Shown: positions 15,969 through 23,826 of the stretch, piece after piece
Layout of the letters: each line of letters starts with the position of its first letter
How positions within the stretch are numbered: the stretch's first letter is position 1
From: JAAYDY01 sp964500225
GTDB lineage: Bacteria > Planctomycetota > Phycisphaerae > FEN-1346 > JAACEH01
Direction: 5' to 3'
Assembly: GCA_964500225.1 (NCBI GenBank)
Contig: CAZCOA010000003.1
Location: 1 to 64,000 of the forward strand
DNA length: 64,000 bases
The notes under the pieces: generated by a model
Databases searched by the model: none
The model's input: only the letters and a program-made list of their open reading frames with translations
Told to the model about the DNA's origin: nothing
Translations under genes and position numbers: made by a program

Positions 15969-18857
15969 GTGAACGGGCGAAGACATCATCGCGGTACGGT
16001 GTTGGTGGTGACGCTGGGACTTCTGGCAGCGTTGGCGATCATCGGGGCGACGATGATCAGCGTAGCGAGGATCGACCGATTCGCGGCGCAGGGGTTCCGG
16101 CAGTCGGCCGAACTGGATATGGCGGTGGACGGGTCGCTGACGTGGGTTGAGAACGAACTGACCAATCAGTACTGGAGCCAGATCTATTGGGCGAAGCTCG
16201 ACGGCACCATGAGCGACGGCGTGGTGGATATGCCGGCGGCCGCCGGCGGCAAGACGCACATTGCGGTGGCCCGTCCGGACGAGCAGGGCCGGCTGGCCGC
16301 CTCGGCGCATAACATGCCGGGGCTGGCCAAGACCAGCGGCGGCGGGGCGACGGGCACGTGGTACAACCTGCCGCTGAGGGCGAACCTGCCGGTGCCGGGA
16401 AAGTCGGACACGACGGGGACGATGGTTCCGGACGGATGGGTGGTTCCGGCGCTGACGTACCGGACGACGCGGAACCGGACGATCGAGGTGGCGTTGACGA
16501 TCGTGGACCTGTGCGCTCGGTACAACGTGAACTTCCACGGGGACGCGATTCACGATGCCTCCAACGGCGGTCAGTCCTTTGACGACGAAGGGTACTATGT
16601 GAGCGACATTGCGCCGAACTACGTCGCGACGTCGTACGACGCGGGTGTGCGGCCGGCCATCGGGGACTCGACGTTGCAGTATCGGCAGGTGGTGGCCGGC
16701 GGGTACGGGCGGTGGCAGACGCCGGCGGGCCCGGCCAGCGGCAATGCCGACTTGACGATGAACTTCTTCAATCCGCACAAGGATGCGTCGAACAGGGACA
16801 AGCCGTTTCTGGCCGACGACATGATGGAGATACTGGACCTTCGGGGGACGGAGCGGGAGACGCGGCTGGAGAAGATCATGCCTCGGACCTTCGGCCGCAA
16901 CGGTCAGACCGCGACGGGGGGCGGCCCGGCGGATCCGATGTTCTATAAGTCGTTGTTCACGTGCTACAGTTGGGTGAGTGCGGCGCGTCCGCGGATCAGC
17001 AACGACAGCCGCGACCGCGTGGTGCCGCGCGTGGACCTGGACAGTTGCACGAAGGACGAGATTCGCAAGGCGTTCCTGGCGTGCGGGTTCAAGAACGACG
17101 GGACCGAGCGGAAGCTGATGGACCAGGTGCTGGTGAACGTGCTGGACTACCGGGACACGAACTGTCGGCCGACGGCGCTGAAGGGCACGTACGGCTCGGG
17201 CGGAACGTACACGGTGTACGGGGTGGACCGTCAGCCGTTTATCACGGAATACTACATCCGCAAGGACAGCGAGGACGACACGACCATTACGTACACGGTC
17301 TTCGTGGAGTTGGCCAATCCGTACAAGAAACGGACGGTCAATGGGATCAATGATGAGGGGCTGAAGCTGAACGAATCGTACACGCGTCTGACGGTGGGTA
17401 AGGGGACTACCGTGAGTGCGATTTCGCTGCCTGCGGCGATTGCCCCGGCGCCGGACGACAAGCCGGCGACGATCGAGGTCCTGTCGCGGGTAATCCAGGT
17501 GCCCAAGAGTGCGACGCAACCGATGGACTACCTGGAGCCGGTGCTGCTGTTTGCACAGACCGAGGGCGATGAGACCAAGGAGATCGTGATTGATCGTCTG
17601 ACGCTGAAGACGGCCACGGGGGGGTATGAGACGATCACGGCGGGGCAGTCGTGGCAGCGTCTGAACCGGTCGGGGTTCGACCGAGCGGGCAACGCGAAGA
17701 CGTTTTTCGCGGGTTGGACGAGCAAATACGAGAAGCGGAACCAGACGTGCGACGGCGTGGGACCGGATCAGTTGCTGAACCCGACGAATCCGCAGAAGCT
17801 CGTTCGGATCATCGAGAACCGGAGCCTGACGAAAGACGCGTGGGTGAGTGAGACCAACCGCGAGCGCGGGTTGCACAAGGGCGAGGAACTGTCGTTTCCG
17901 CGTGTGGGGGACCTGTGCCGCGTGCTACGGGTGGGGCCGACGGTGGGCACCGCTACGGACTACAGCGACTACAAGCCCATTACGCAGATCATGGAGGAGC
18001 TCGGGACGACCGATGCCAGCGACGTGAAGGGGTACGTCAGTCCGATGGGGGCCGAGGGGGCCAGCGCCTCGCGCGAGGAGAAGCTGCTCCAGCGGCTGTT
18101 CAGCGTCGTCATGCCGAATAACCCGTACTTCGACGGGGTGGACAATGACGGAGACTTCGACGACAAGAACGCCAATAACGTCATGGATGCAAATGAGGCG
18201 GTGTTCGACGAGAACGACACGGGGTTCCAGGAGGATTCGGGGAAGAACCCGATCGACTCGATGGGGCCGGAACTGTACCTGCACGGCCGGATCAACCTTC
18301 GTACGGCTCCGCCGGAAGTGATTCGCGGGATGCTGCCGATGCAGTTGGCGCGGCGCGAGAAAGGGCCGTGGGACGTGGCGGATTGCATTGCGCGGCTGTC
18401 GTACAACTATACGCATCCGGGCGTGCTCCTGCGTAAGCAGGTCCACTCGGAATACTGGAACGGCAACCAGATCTTCACGAAGACCGGATCGTATTTTGCA
18501 CCGCAGCCGGACAAGTGGGACGACGATGATAACGGCGCGCCGGACGATTTTGCGGAACAGTGTTACCTGTACACGTTCATGAGCAACTTCGCGACGGTGC
18601 AGAGCGATTGCTATGCGGTGTACGGGACGGCGAGCATCAAGACCGACGGCGGTCGGGTGGAGGGGGTGCGTCGGTTCGTGGCGGTGCTGGACCGCGTGCC
18701 GGCGACGGCGTATCCGCCGATGCGGTTCAGCGGACCGGACGATCCGGACCTGAGCAATGCGACCGATGCGCAACTGGAGAATGCGACGAGCTATCCGAAG
18801 GCGCCGAACCCGCGGTTCATTCCGGTGCGGCGCGTGATGCAGGCGTGGATCGAATAG
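15969..18857 (+). CDS. Large GspK-like minor pseudopilin
   Basis: The 962-residue product starts MNGRRHHRG|TVLVVTLGLL, a GspK-like N-terminus: a basic leader, a Gly before the cut, and no Glu at +5. GspK caps the pseudopilus tip and is usually about 330 residues, so this protein is nearly three times longer. Near residues 717-743 it carries an Asp/Asn-rich loop (DNDGDFDDKNANNVMDANE) that looks like an EF-hand/dockerin-type calcium site, in keeping with the calcium-binding known for GspK. The GTG start is preceded by GGGAGG. No GspD, E, F or G gene lies nearby. Confidence 0.75.
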   Translation: MNGRRHHRGTVLVVTLGLLAALAIIGATMISVARIDRFAAQGFRQSAELDMAVDGSLTWVENELTNQYWSQIYWAKLDGTMSDGVVDMPAAAGGKTHIAVARPDEQGRLAASAHNMPGLAKTSGGGATGTWYNLPLRANLPVPGKSDTTGTMVPDGWVVPALTYRTTRNRTIEVALTIVDLCARYNVNFHGDAIHDASNGGQSFDDEGYYVSDIAPNYVATSYDAGVRPAIGDSTLQYRQVVAGGYGRWQTPAGPASGNADLTMNFFNPHKDASNRDKPFLADDMMEILDLRGTERETRLEKIMPRTFGRNGQTATGGGPADPMFYKSLFTCYSWVSAARPRISNDSRDRVVPRVDLDSCTKDEIRKAFLACGFKNDGTERKLMDQVLVNVLDYRDTNCRPTALKGTYGSGGTYTVYGVDRQPFITEYYIRKDSEDDTTITYTVFVELANPYKKRTVNGINDEGLKLNESYTRLTVGKGTTVSAISLPAAIAPAPDDKPATIEVLSRVIQVPKSATQPMDYLEPVLLFAQTEGDETKEIVIDRLTLKTATGGYETITAGQSWQRLNRSGFDRAGNAKTFFAGWTSKYEKRNQTCDGVGPDQLLNPTNPQKLVRIIENRSLTKDAWVSETNRERGLHKGEELSFPRVGDLCRVLRVGPTVGTATDYSDYKPITQIMEELGTTDASDVKGYVSPMGAEGASASREEKLLQRLFSVVMPNNPYFDGVDNDGDFDDKNANNVMDANEAVFDENDTGFQEDSGKNPIDSMGPELYLHGRINLRTAPPEVIRGMLPMQLARREKGPWDVADCIARLSYNYTHPGVLLRKQVHSEYWNGNQIFTKTGSYFAPQPDKWDDDDNGAPDDFAEQCYLYTFMSNFATVQSDCYAVYGTASIKTDGGRVEGVRRFVAVLDRVPATAYPPMRFSGPDDPDLSNATDAQLENATSYPKAPNPRFIPVRRVMQAWIE

Positions 18858-18879
18858 CAAGTGGTCGGCGTGACACACC

Positions 18880-18917
18880 CGGGGCGAAGCCTCCTGCGAG
18901 AAGGGGGTTTCGCCCCG
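18880..18917. terminator. Strong hairpin between convergent genes
   Basis: A 15-bp stem (18880-18894 with 18903-18917, two G-T pairs) closes a loop of about 8 bases after the GspK-like gene. There is no T-tract, so it may block 3' exonuclease or act with another factor. Confidence 0.5.
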
Positions 18918-19042
18918 ATGCTTGCTGATGGGCTGGGTGGCGCGCCGCGCGAATCGCTGTGCGCATGGGACCAGGGGTGGGGAACCCGCCCTATGGGGCC
19001 GGCGTCTAAGTGGTTGCCCGAGCTCTGTGCCGCGAGGGGGTC

Positions 19043-19621
19043 TCAGGGTTGGGACTGGGCCTTGCGCTGTTCGTTGTAGGCGGTTTGGAGTTTCTTGCCG
19101 AGAGCGGCGTAGAGGGCGGGCACCTGTTGCTCGGCCATAAGTCGCAGGCCGCCGTTGTCGTCGCGCTGCATGGCGAGCCAGACGGGTTGTCCCTGTTCGC
19201 CGGTGGCGTACACGAGAACGCGGCCGTTCTCTTCATAGTCGAACGTGACGTAAACAGCGAGCAGGCGTTGCAGGATGATGGGGGCGTGGGCCTGGAGGTA
19301 CTGGAAAAAGGCGGCGGTGTCCATGGTCTCAAGCTCGTCCCTGGTCTTTTTGACATCGAGCATGGGGCCGAGGGCGGCAAGGGCCTGGGGATGGCCGACG
19401 CGCTGGATGAGGGCGATCCACTGTTTGCCCTTTTGGTTGCGGGCCTCGTCGTCGAGGAGCTCGATCATGGCATCGGGCCGGCCGAGGTAGGCGGCGCGGT
19501 TCATGGCGCGGACGAAGTCGGCGGGCGTCGTGGGGGCGTGGGCTGCGTCGTCGCCGCTCGATCCGCACCCCGCCAAAGTTGTCAAGCCGACCAGCACTAT
19601 GGCCGCAGCGAACGCTCTCAT
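19043..19621 (-). CDS. Small outer-membrane or periplasmic lipoprotein, function unknown
   Basis: The 192-residue protein has a lipoprotein signal peptide with lipobox LAGC (Cys19). The mature part (residues 33-190) is a mixed helical/strand domain. FVRAMNRAAYLGRPDAMIEL at its start and the later strand pattern (VTFDYEENGRVLVYATG) resemble NTF2-like or DUF4878-type folds, but this is a weak inference. A TTGACA-type promoter lies upstream. The gene is convergent with the pseudopilin cluster. Confidence 0.7.
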   Translation of the reverse strand: MRAFAAAIVLVGLTTLAGCGSSGDDAAHAPTTPADFVRAMNRAAYLGRPDAMIELLDDEARNQKGKQWIALIQRVGHPQALAALGPMLDVKKTRDELETMDTAAFFQYLQAHAPIILQRLLAVYVTFDYEENGRVLVYATGEQGQPVWLAMQRDDNGGLRLMAEQQVPALYAALGKKLQTAYNEQRKAQSQP

Positions 19622-19662
19622 GCACCGTCTCCTTAAGAGGAGTCCACGATTGACCGGGGTTC

Positions 19663-19690
19663 AGGATAAGGCCCTGGGCGGATTTGTCAA
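19663..19690 (-). promoter_or_regulatory. Promoter of the lipoprotein gene
   Basis: On the minus strand TTGACA (complement of 19685-19690) and TATCCT (complement of 19663-19668) are separated by 16 bp, about 40 bases before the ATG. Confidence 0.6.
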
Positions 19691-19730
19691 GGCGGCAACA
19701 GAAGGGAGGATTCACGGAATCCTCACGGTT

Positions 19731-19759
19731 TTGCGGGAATAGGCTTCGCGCGTCATACG
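19731..19759 (+). promoter_or_regulatory. Candidate promoter for the 179-residue protein gene
   Basis: TTGCGG (19731-19736) and CATACG (19754-19759) are separated by 17 bp. The match is modest, but position and spacing fit. Confidence 0.35.
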
Positions 19760-19842
19760 TTTAATACGGCAGGCACACGGCCGAATCCGGGTGGGTCGGC
19801 CGGAAGGATTGTGCCGATAGAAGTGTCCAGGGGGAGGAACTG

Positions 19843-20382
19843 ATGATGTTCGCCATGGACCAACGAACAGAGATGTTTGGGGCGTCGCGGCCGGCGGGTG
19901 CGACGTCGCCGATGCATGGGCGTCTGGCCGCACGGGCCGAAGCGATCGAGGGGGATCTGCACCTTGCGATCAGTTCGCGGTTCGACCCCAAGCAGTTGGG
20001 GCAAGAAGCGTATGAGAAGGTGTGCGACCGGTTGGCCAACAACGCGCGGCTGTGCCACGTGTGGCTGTGGGACCGGTTGCTGGGGCCGCTGTATGACCCG
20101 GCGTTGCTGGCGTTGACGCGGCCGTGCCAGGTGCTGGAGGTGACCGCTCGGACCGATCCGGCCGGAGCGCTGAACCTGGCCGAGCAGATGAAGTTCCGGA
20201 TCGACAGCGAGTTGGCGGCGTACGACCAAGTGACCGACAAGCAGGCGTTCTTCGAATCGGTGTCGCCGATACATGCCCAGATGATCAGGCGGCTGTTCCG
20301 GACGCGCCGCCAGGCGCAGGCCCTGATCGAGGCGCTGCGGTCGCAGGAGACCGTCGCCCGGAAGCCGGAGCGAACGCAGTAA
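19843..20382 (+). CDS. Conserved-looking helical protein, function unknown
   Basis: The 179-residue cytoplasmic protein has no signal peptide or membrane segment. It is helical throughout, with several Trp/Leu-rich patches (HVWLWDRLLGPLYD) and a basic C-terminus. I do not recognise its family. GGGGGAGGA sits directly upstream, with two adjacent ATG codons (19843 and 19846) as possible starts. It is monocistronic, with its own candidate promoter and a strong terminator 55 bp after the stop. Confidence 0.6.
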   Translation: MMFAMDQRTEMFGASRPAGATSPMHGRLAARAEAIEGDLHLAISSRFDPKQLGQEAYEKVCDRLANNARLCHVWLWDRLLGPLYDPALLALTRPCQVLEVTARTDPAGALNLAEQMKFRIDSELAAYDQVTDKQAFFESVSPIHAQMIRRLFRTRRQAQALIEALRSQETVARKPERTQ

Positions 20383-20436
20383 CGGATGGACATTGGCGCG
20401 GCCGGCCGCCGCGCAAGAGTCTTCTCCTTTCAGACA

Positions 20437-20470
20437 GGCCCGCGGCCCTAGCGACCGTGGGCCTTTCTTT
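20437..20470 (+). terminator. Rho-independent terminator
   Basis: GGCCCGCGG (20437-20445) pairs with CCGTGGGCC (20455-20463), and TTTCTTT follows. Confidence 0.8.
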
Positions 20471-20664
20471 CGGTTTTTCGGGGATTCTCCGTGAGCGGTC
20501 GCTACTTACTCTGCCTTGAGGGGAGAGGACGTGACGAGTTTGGAGGGTCTGCTCCGTTCGACCCTTGCCGTCTCTCGGGTGCGCTCGGGGCGTCTCTGTC
20601 TGCGTTCAGGGAGAGGGTCGAGAGGAGGGTGCTTCGCGCGAGGCGGCTTCGTGGGCGTTGATCG

Positions 20665-20682
20665 TGTCTGACGGGGCAGACA
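20665..20682 (+). repeat. Dispersed ACGGGG-loop hairpin, copy 1
   Basis: TGTCTG, loop ACGGGG, then CAGACA: a perfect 6-bp stem. Related copies at 48868-48900 and 52600-52634 share the loop, but their stem bases differ in a compensating way. Confidence 0.5.
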
Positions 20683-20722
20683 TGGCACAGGACAGGGCGA
20701 GGGGTTGCTGCTCTGACGGGCG

Positions 20723-22258
20723 TCAGGCGGTGCCGCCGGGCAGGGGTTTCAGGACGTGTTGGCGGCAAACCTTGCGGAAATGGTATCCGGCGATGGCGAG
20801 GCGGACGGCCAGGGAGAACAGCTCCGGCCGGTGCAGGCGGGTCCAGACGAGCAGGCGCCAGTAGTACCAGCGTCCGCGTCCGAGGATGCCGAGCCGGACC
20901 ACGGAGCGCAGGAAGGCCATGAGGTCGTCGAGCTGGATGCGCACCGTGACGGCGGGGGCGCGGTACTCGCGCAGGAACGTGCGTACGCGCTGGTAGTAGT
21001 GTCTCGGGGCGTAGATGTGCTTGAGAATGCTCTGGTAGCCCTCGCGGAGCTGCTGGGCGCCCATGATCGAGCGGATGTTGGTGGTGCCGTCCACGTTGTC
21101 GCCGGAGGTCGGGCCGAGGATGCGTCCCTGGCTCTTGAGGCGGTTGTAGAGGCGCGTGCCGGGAATCGCCTGGAGGAGGCCGACCATGGCGGTTGCGATG
21201 CCGCTGGACTGGATGAAGTCGATCTGCCGCTGAAAGATGGACGGGCCGTCACTGTCGAATCCGACGATGAACCCGCCTTGGACTTGGAGTCCGGCGCGTT
21301 GCATGCGTTTGATGTCGGCGACGAGGCGGCGTCCCTGGTTCTGTTTCTTGCTGCACTCGGCGAGCCCGGCCTCGTCGGGGGTTTCCAGACCGACAAAGAC
21401 GGTGTCGAAGCCGGCCTCGACCATCAGGGCCATCAGTTCCGGATCGTCGGCGAGGTTCATCGAGACTTCGGTGTTCAGGGGGATGCCGGGATGCGTCCGT
21501 CGCCATCGAATGAGGGCCGGGAGCAGGTCCTCGCGCAGGAATCGCTTGTTGCCGATGAAGTTGTCATCGACGAAGAAGACGCCGCGGCGCCATCCAAGGG
21601 CGTAGAGGCTGTCGAGCTCGGCGATGATCTGCGCGGAGGTCTTGGTTCGCGGCTTGTGGCCGAAGAGCGAGGTGACGTTGCAGAAGTCGCAGTTGAGCGG
21701 GCAGCCGCGGGAGGACTGAAGGCTCATCCATCCGTAGCGTCGCAGGTCGGCCAGTCGCCACAGGGGCACGGGCGTGCGCTGGAGGTCGGGGAATTCAGTG
21801 CTGGTGTAGACGGATTGGGCCTGGCCGCGCGCGAGGTCGTCCAGGAAGGGGGGCAGGGTAACCTCGGCCTCGTTCAGGACGAAGTGGTCCACGCCCTGGA
21901 ACTGCTCGTGCTCGATGGTGAAGAGGGGGCCGCCGGCGACAACTTTCACGCCGGCTTCGCGGCACCGGGCAATGATCCGTCGTGCGGCGTCGCGTTGGAC
22001 GGTCATGGCGCTGAGGAAGGCGTAGTCGGCCCAGGCGAGGTCGTCGTCACGCAGCGTGGTGACGTTAAGGTCCACCAGACGCTTGGACCACTGCTCGGGG
22101 AGCATGGCGGCCACGGTGAGGAGGCCCACGGGGGGCGAGCCGGCGCGTTTGCGGAGGAACTTCAGGGCGTGCTTGAAACTCCAGAACGTGTCGGGGCACT
22201 CGGGATAAATCAACAGAGCGTTAATCGGAACTCCCTTCGGTAAAGGTCTAAACCGCAT
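20723..22258 (-). CDS. B12-binding radical SAM protein (DUF4070 type, HpnP-related)
   Basis: The 511-residue enzyme has an N-terminal cobalamin-binding Rossmann domain (about 12-150), a radical SAM barrel with C186xxxC190xxC193 (SRGCPLNCDFC) and a C-terminal DUF4070-like domain (from about 370). Class B radical SAM methylases of this type move a methyl group from methylcobalamin to unreactive carbon; the hopanoid C-2 methylase HpnP has the same layout, but the substrate here is unknown. The ATG at 22258 lacks a ribosome-binding site. An AAGGGAG lies 5 bases before an Ile codon ATT at 22225, where the homologous region NALLIYPE begins, so the true start may be there or nearby. Confidence 0.8.
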   Translation of the reverse strand: MRFRPLPKGVPINALLIYPECPDTFWSFKHALKFLRKRAGSPPVGLLTVAAMLPEQWSKRLVDLNVTTLRDDDLAWADYAFLSAMTVQRDAARRIIARCREAGVKVVAGGPLFTIEHEQFQGVDHFVLNEAEVTLPPFLDDLARGQAQSVYTSTEFPDLQRTPVPLWRLADLRRYGWMSLQSSRGCPLNCDFCNVTSLFGHKPRTKTSAQIIAELDSLYALGWRRGVFFVDDNFIGNKRFLREDLLPALIRWRRTHPGIPLNTEVSMNLADDPELMALMVEAGFDTVFVGLETPDEAGLAECSKKQNQGRRLVADIKRMQRAGLQVQGGFIVGFDSDGPSIFQRQIDFIQSSGIATAMVGLLQAIPGTRLYNRLKSQGRILGPTSGDNVDGTTNIRSIMGAQQLREGYQSILKHIYAPRHYYQRVRTFLREYRAPAVTVRIQLDDLMAFLRSVVRLGILGRGRWYYWRLLVWTRLHRPELFSLAVRLAIAGYHFRKVCRQHVLKPLPGGTA

Positions 22259-22372
22259 TATACCACGGCGGCAGGAGAAGGTGCGTTCAATATGGGCGCT
22301 CGTCGAGATAATCCGGGATGAGGCGGATTCCGGAGGGAAAAGGGCGACCGGGGGCGTGGCCCGGGCCGTATG

Positions 22373-23425
22373 TCAATGACCACCGCGTCCGCCACGTCCG
22401 CCGCCGGGGCCGTTTTCCCAGAAGGGGCCCCACATGTCGGGCATGTCTCGTGTGCGGCACATGGCGTCGTATGACAGGCGCACGTCGGCGTGGTTGGGGT
22501 AACTGTCGAAAAGGACGGCGTAGATTTTCTCGGCGGCATCGAATCGTCGCAGCCGGGTGAAGAGTTCGGCGGCGGCGAGGAGGCATTCGCGTCGATTGTT
22601 TTGGAGGCGAGCGATGTTGGCGTCGGTGGCGGCGGCCCCGTCGGGACCCAGGTCGTCCGGGGGACGTTTGTCAACGGCGAACGCCAGCGCGTCGCGGGTC
22701 ATCTCGTAAAGGGAGCGGTAAACAGAGATTGCGGCCATGAGGGTGTTGGCATAGTCGCGGACCTCGGTGAGGGCGGTATCGGGTTTGTTGCGGAGGTAGT
22801 ACTGGATCTTGGTTTCGTTGCCGACGGCTGCGGCGGCCGCCTCGGCCTGGCTGCGGTAGATGCGGGCCTTTTGCATGAGTTGGTCGATGCGGTCGGTGCG
22901 TTCCTGGCACTGCTTGAGGAACAATCGCGCGGCGTAGGAGAGTTCGGGCGTTTGCTGGGCCGGGGGCGTCTGGGTCGGGCTTGCGGCATCGGGCGCCGGG
23001 GCCGTCGTGGGTGTGGCTGCGGTGGCCGGTGTCGGGACCGAGACGGGCTCGGCCGTGACCGGCGACGGCGTCGGGGCCGTCGGCGCTGACGGCGAGGCGG
23101 AGGCCGGGGGCGTCGGTGCGGAGTCTTGCGCGGCCGTCGTCGGGGCGGCCGGGGCAGAGGGCTTGGGCGCGTTCTTGCGTTTCTCGGACTCGGCAATCCG
23201 TCGTGCAAGTTCCGCGCCGCTGATGCCTTTGACGCCGGGGAAGAGTTCGCCGGGGCTGTCGTCGATCTTCTTCGTGGGTTGCGGGGGGGAGGGCGCGGGA
23301 TCGGTGGCTGGGTCGTCGGCGCGAGCGACGGCGGCACCGACGGGACCGTTCGAGGGCGACGTCCCGGCAAGCATCAGGGCGGCCCAGGCGGCCGTGGCAA
23401 GGGCGAGCGTTTTCAGGGAGTCCAT
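22373..23425 (-). CDS. Secreted Ala/Pro-rich protein, function unknown
   Basis: The 350-residue protein has a signal peptide ending near VARAD. A region rich in Pro, Ala and Thr follows (about 90-165), which is probably a disordered linker. The C-terminal helical domain (about 170-335) has a TPR-like pair (FDAAEKIYAVLFDSYPNHAD) and a Gly/Arg-rich end (GGGRGGRGG). The ATG at 23425 has AGGAGAA 8 bases upstream; the frame opens 18 codons earlier without support. The gene follows the radical SAM gene on the same strand but lies upstream of it in transcription (114 bp apart), so the two may be co-transcribed. Confidence 0.65.
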   Translation of the reverse strand: MDSLKTLALATAAWAALMLAGTSPSNGPVGAAVARADDPATDPAPSPPQPTKKIDDSPGELFPGVKGISGAELARRIAESEKRKNAPKPSAPAAPTTAAQDSAPTPPASASPSAPTAPTPSPVTAEPVSVPTPATAATPTTAPAPDAASPTQTPPAQQTPELSYAARLFLKQCQERTDRIDQLMQKARIYRSQAEAAAAAVGNETKIQYYLRNKPDTALTEVRDYANTLMAAISVYRSLYEMTRDALAFAVDKRPPDDLGPDGAAATDANIARLQNNRRECLLAAAELFTRLRRFDAAEKIYAVLFDSYPNHADVRLSYDAMCRTRDMPDMWGPFWENGPGGGRGGRGGH

Positions 23426-23826
23426 ATCGACGTTCTCCTGAAGGAGTCTGGAACAGATGTGTTGCGCGGCGTGCAACACTGATTCTTCAACGGGCCTGAA
23501 GGGGGTCTTATTTCGGATTTATTGGCGGTTTGGGGAATCCACGTGTTTCCGTTGAGCGCGGGGGAGGGAGGCTTGCCGGCGTTCGATTTTTACCGTCCTT
23601 CGCGGAAAGCTCGTGGCGGCTCTGGCTGCGTGTGGGGTGGTATGGCTGTGCGTGTGTGTCCATGAAGAGCCCGCGACCGGCCATGCCACCCTTAGCAGTT
23701 GGTCCTTGGCGTTAGTGGGAATTGGCTTTGCCCTTGAAGCGGAAGGCGATTCCCGTGATAATTCCGGCTTGCAAAGGCGCCGGGCCAGGGGGGTCCGGCG
23801 GATGGTTTCTATGGGAGAGCCTGCCG
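23426..23826. other. Intergenic region before purSL, 401 bp
   Basis: This is a divergent spacer between the secreted Ala/Pro-rich protein and purSL. I found no clear promoter, RNA motif or repeat. An open frame from 23722 joins purSL, but its sequence is unlike PurS and is probably untranslated. Confidence 0.45.

Larger units (their letters stand above)
20383..20722. other. Intergenic region between convergent genes, 340 bp
   Basis: It holds the terminator at 20437-20470 and one copy of the dispersed ACGGGG-loop hairpin at 20665-20682. No gene is seen in the remainder. Confidence 0.5.

Noticed and set aside
15642..17876. 744-codon antisense frame opposite the GspJ/GspK-like genes
   Set aside because: Arg/His-rich shadow composition and no recognisable motif; the sense frames have clear prepilin features.
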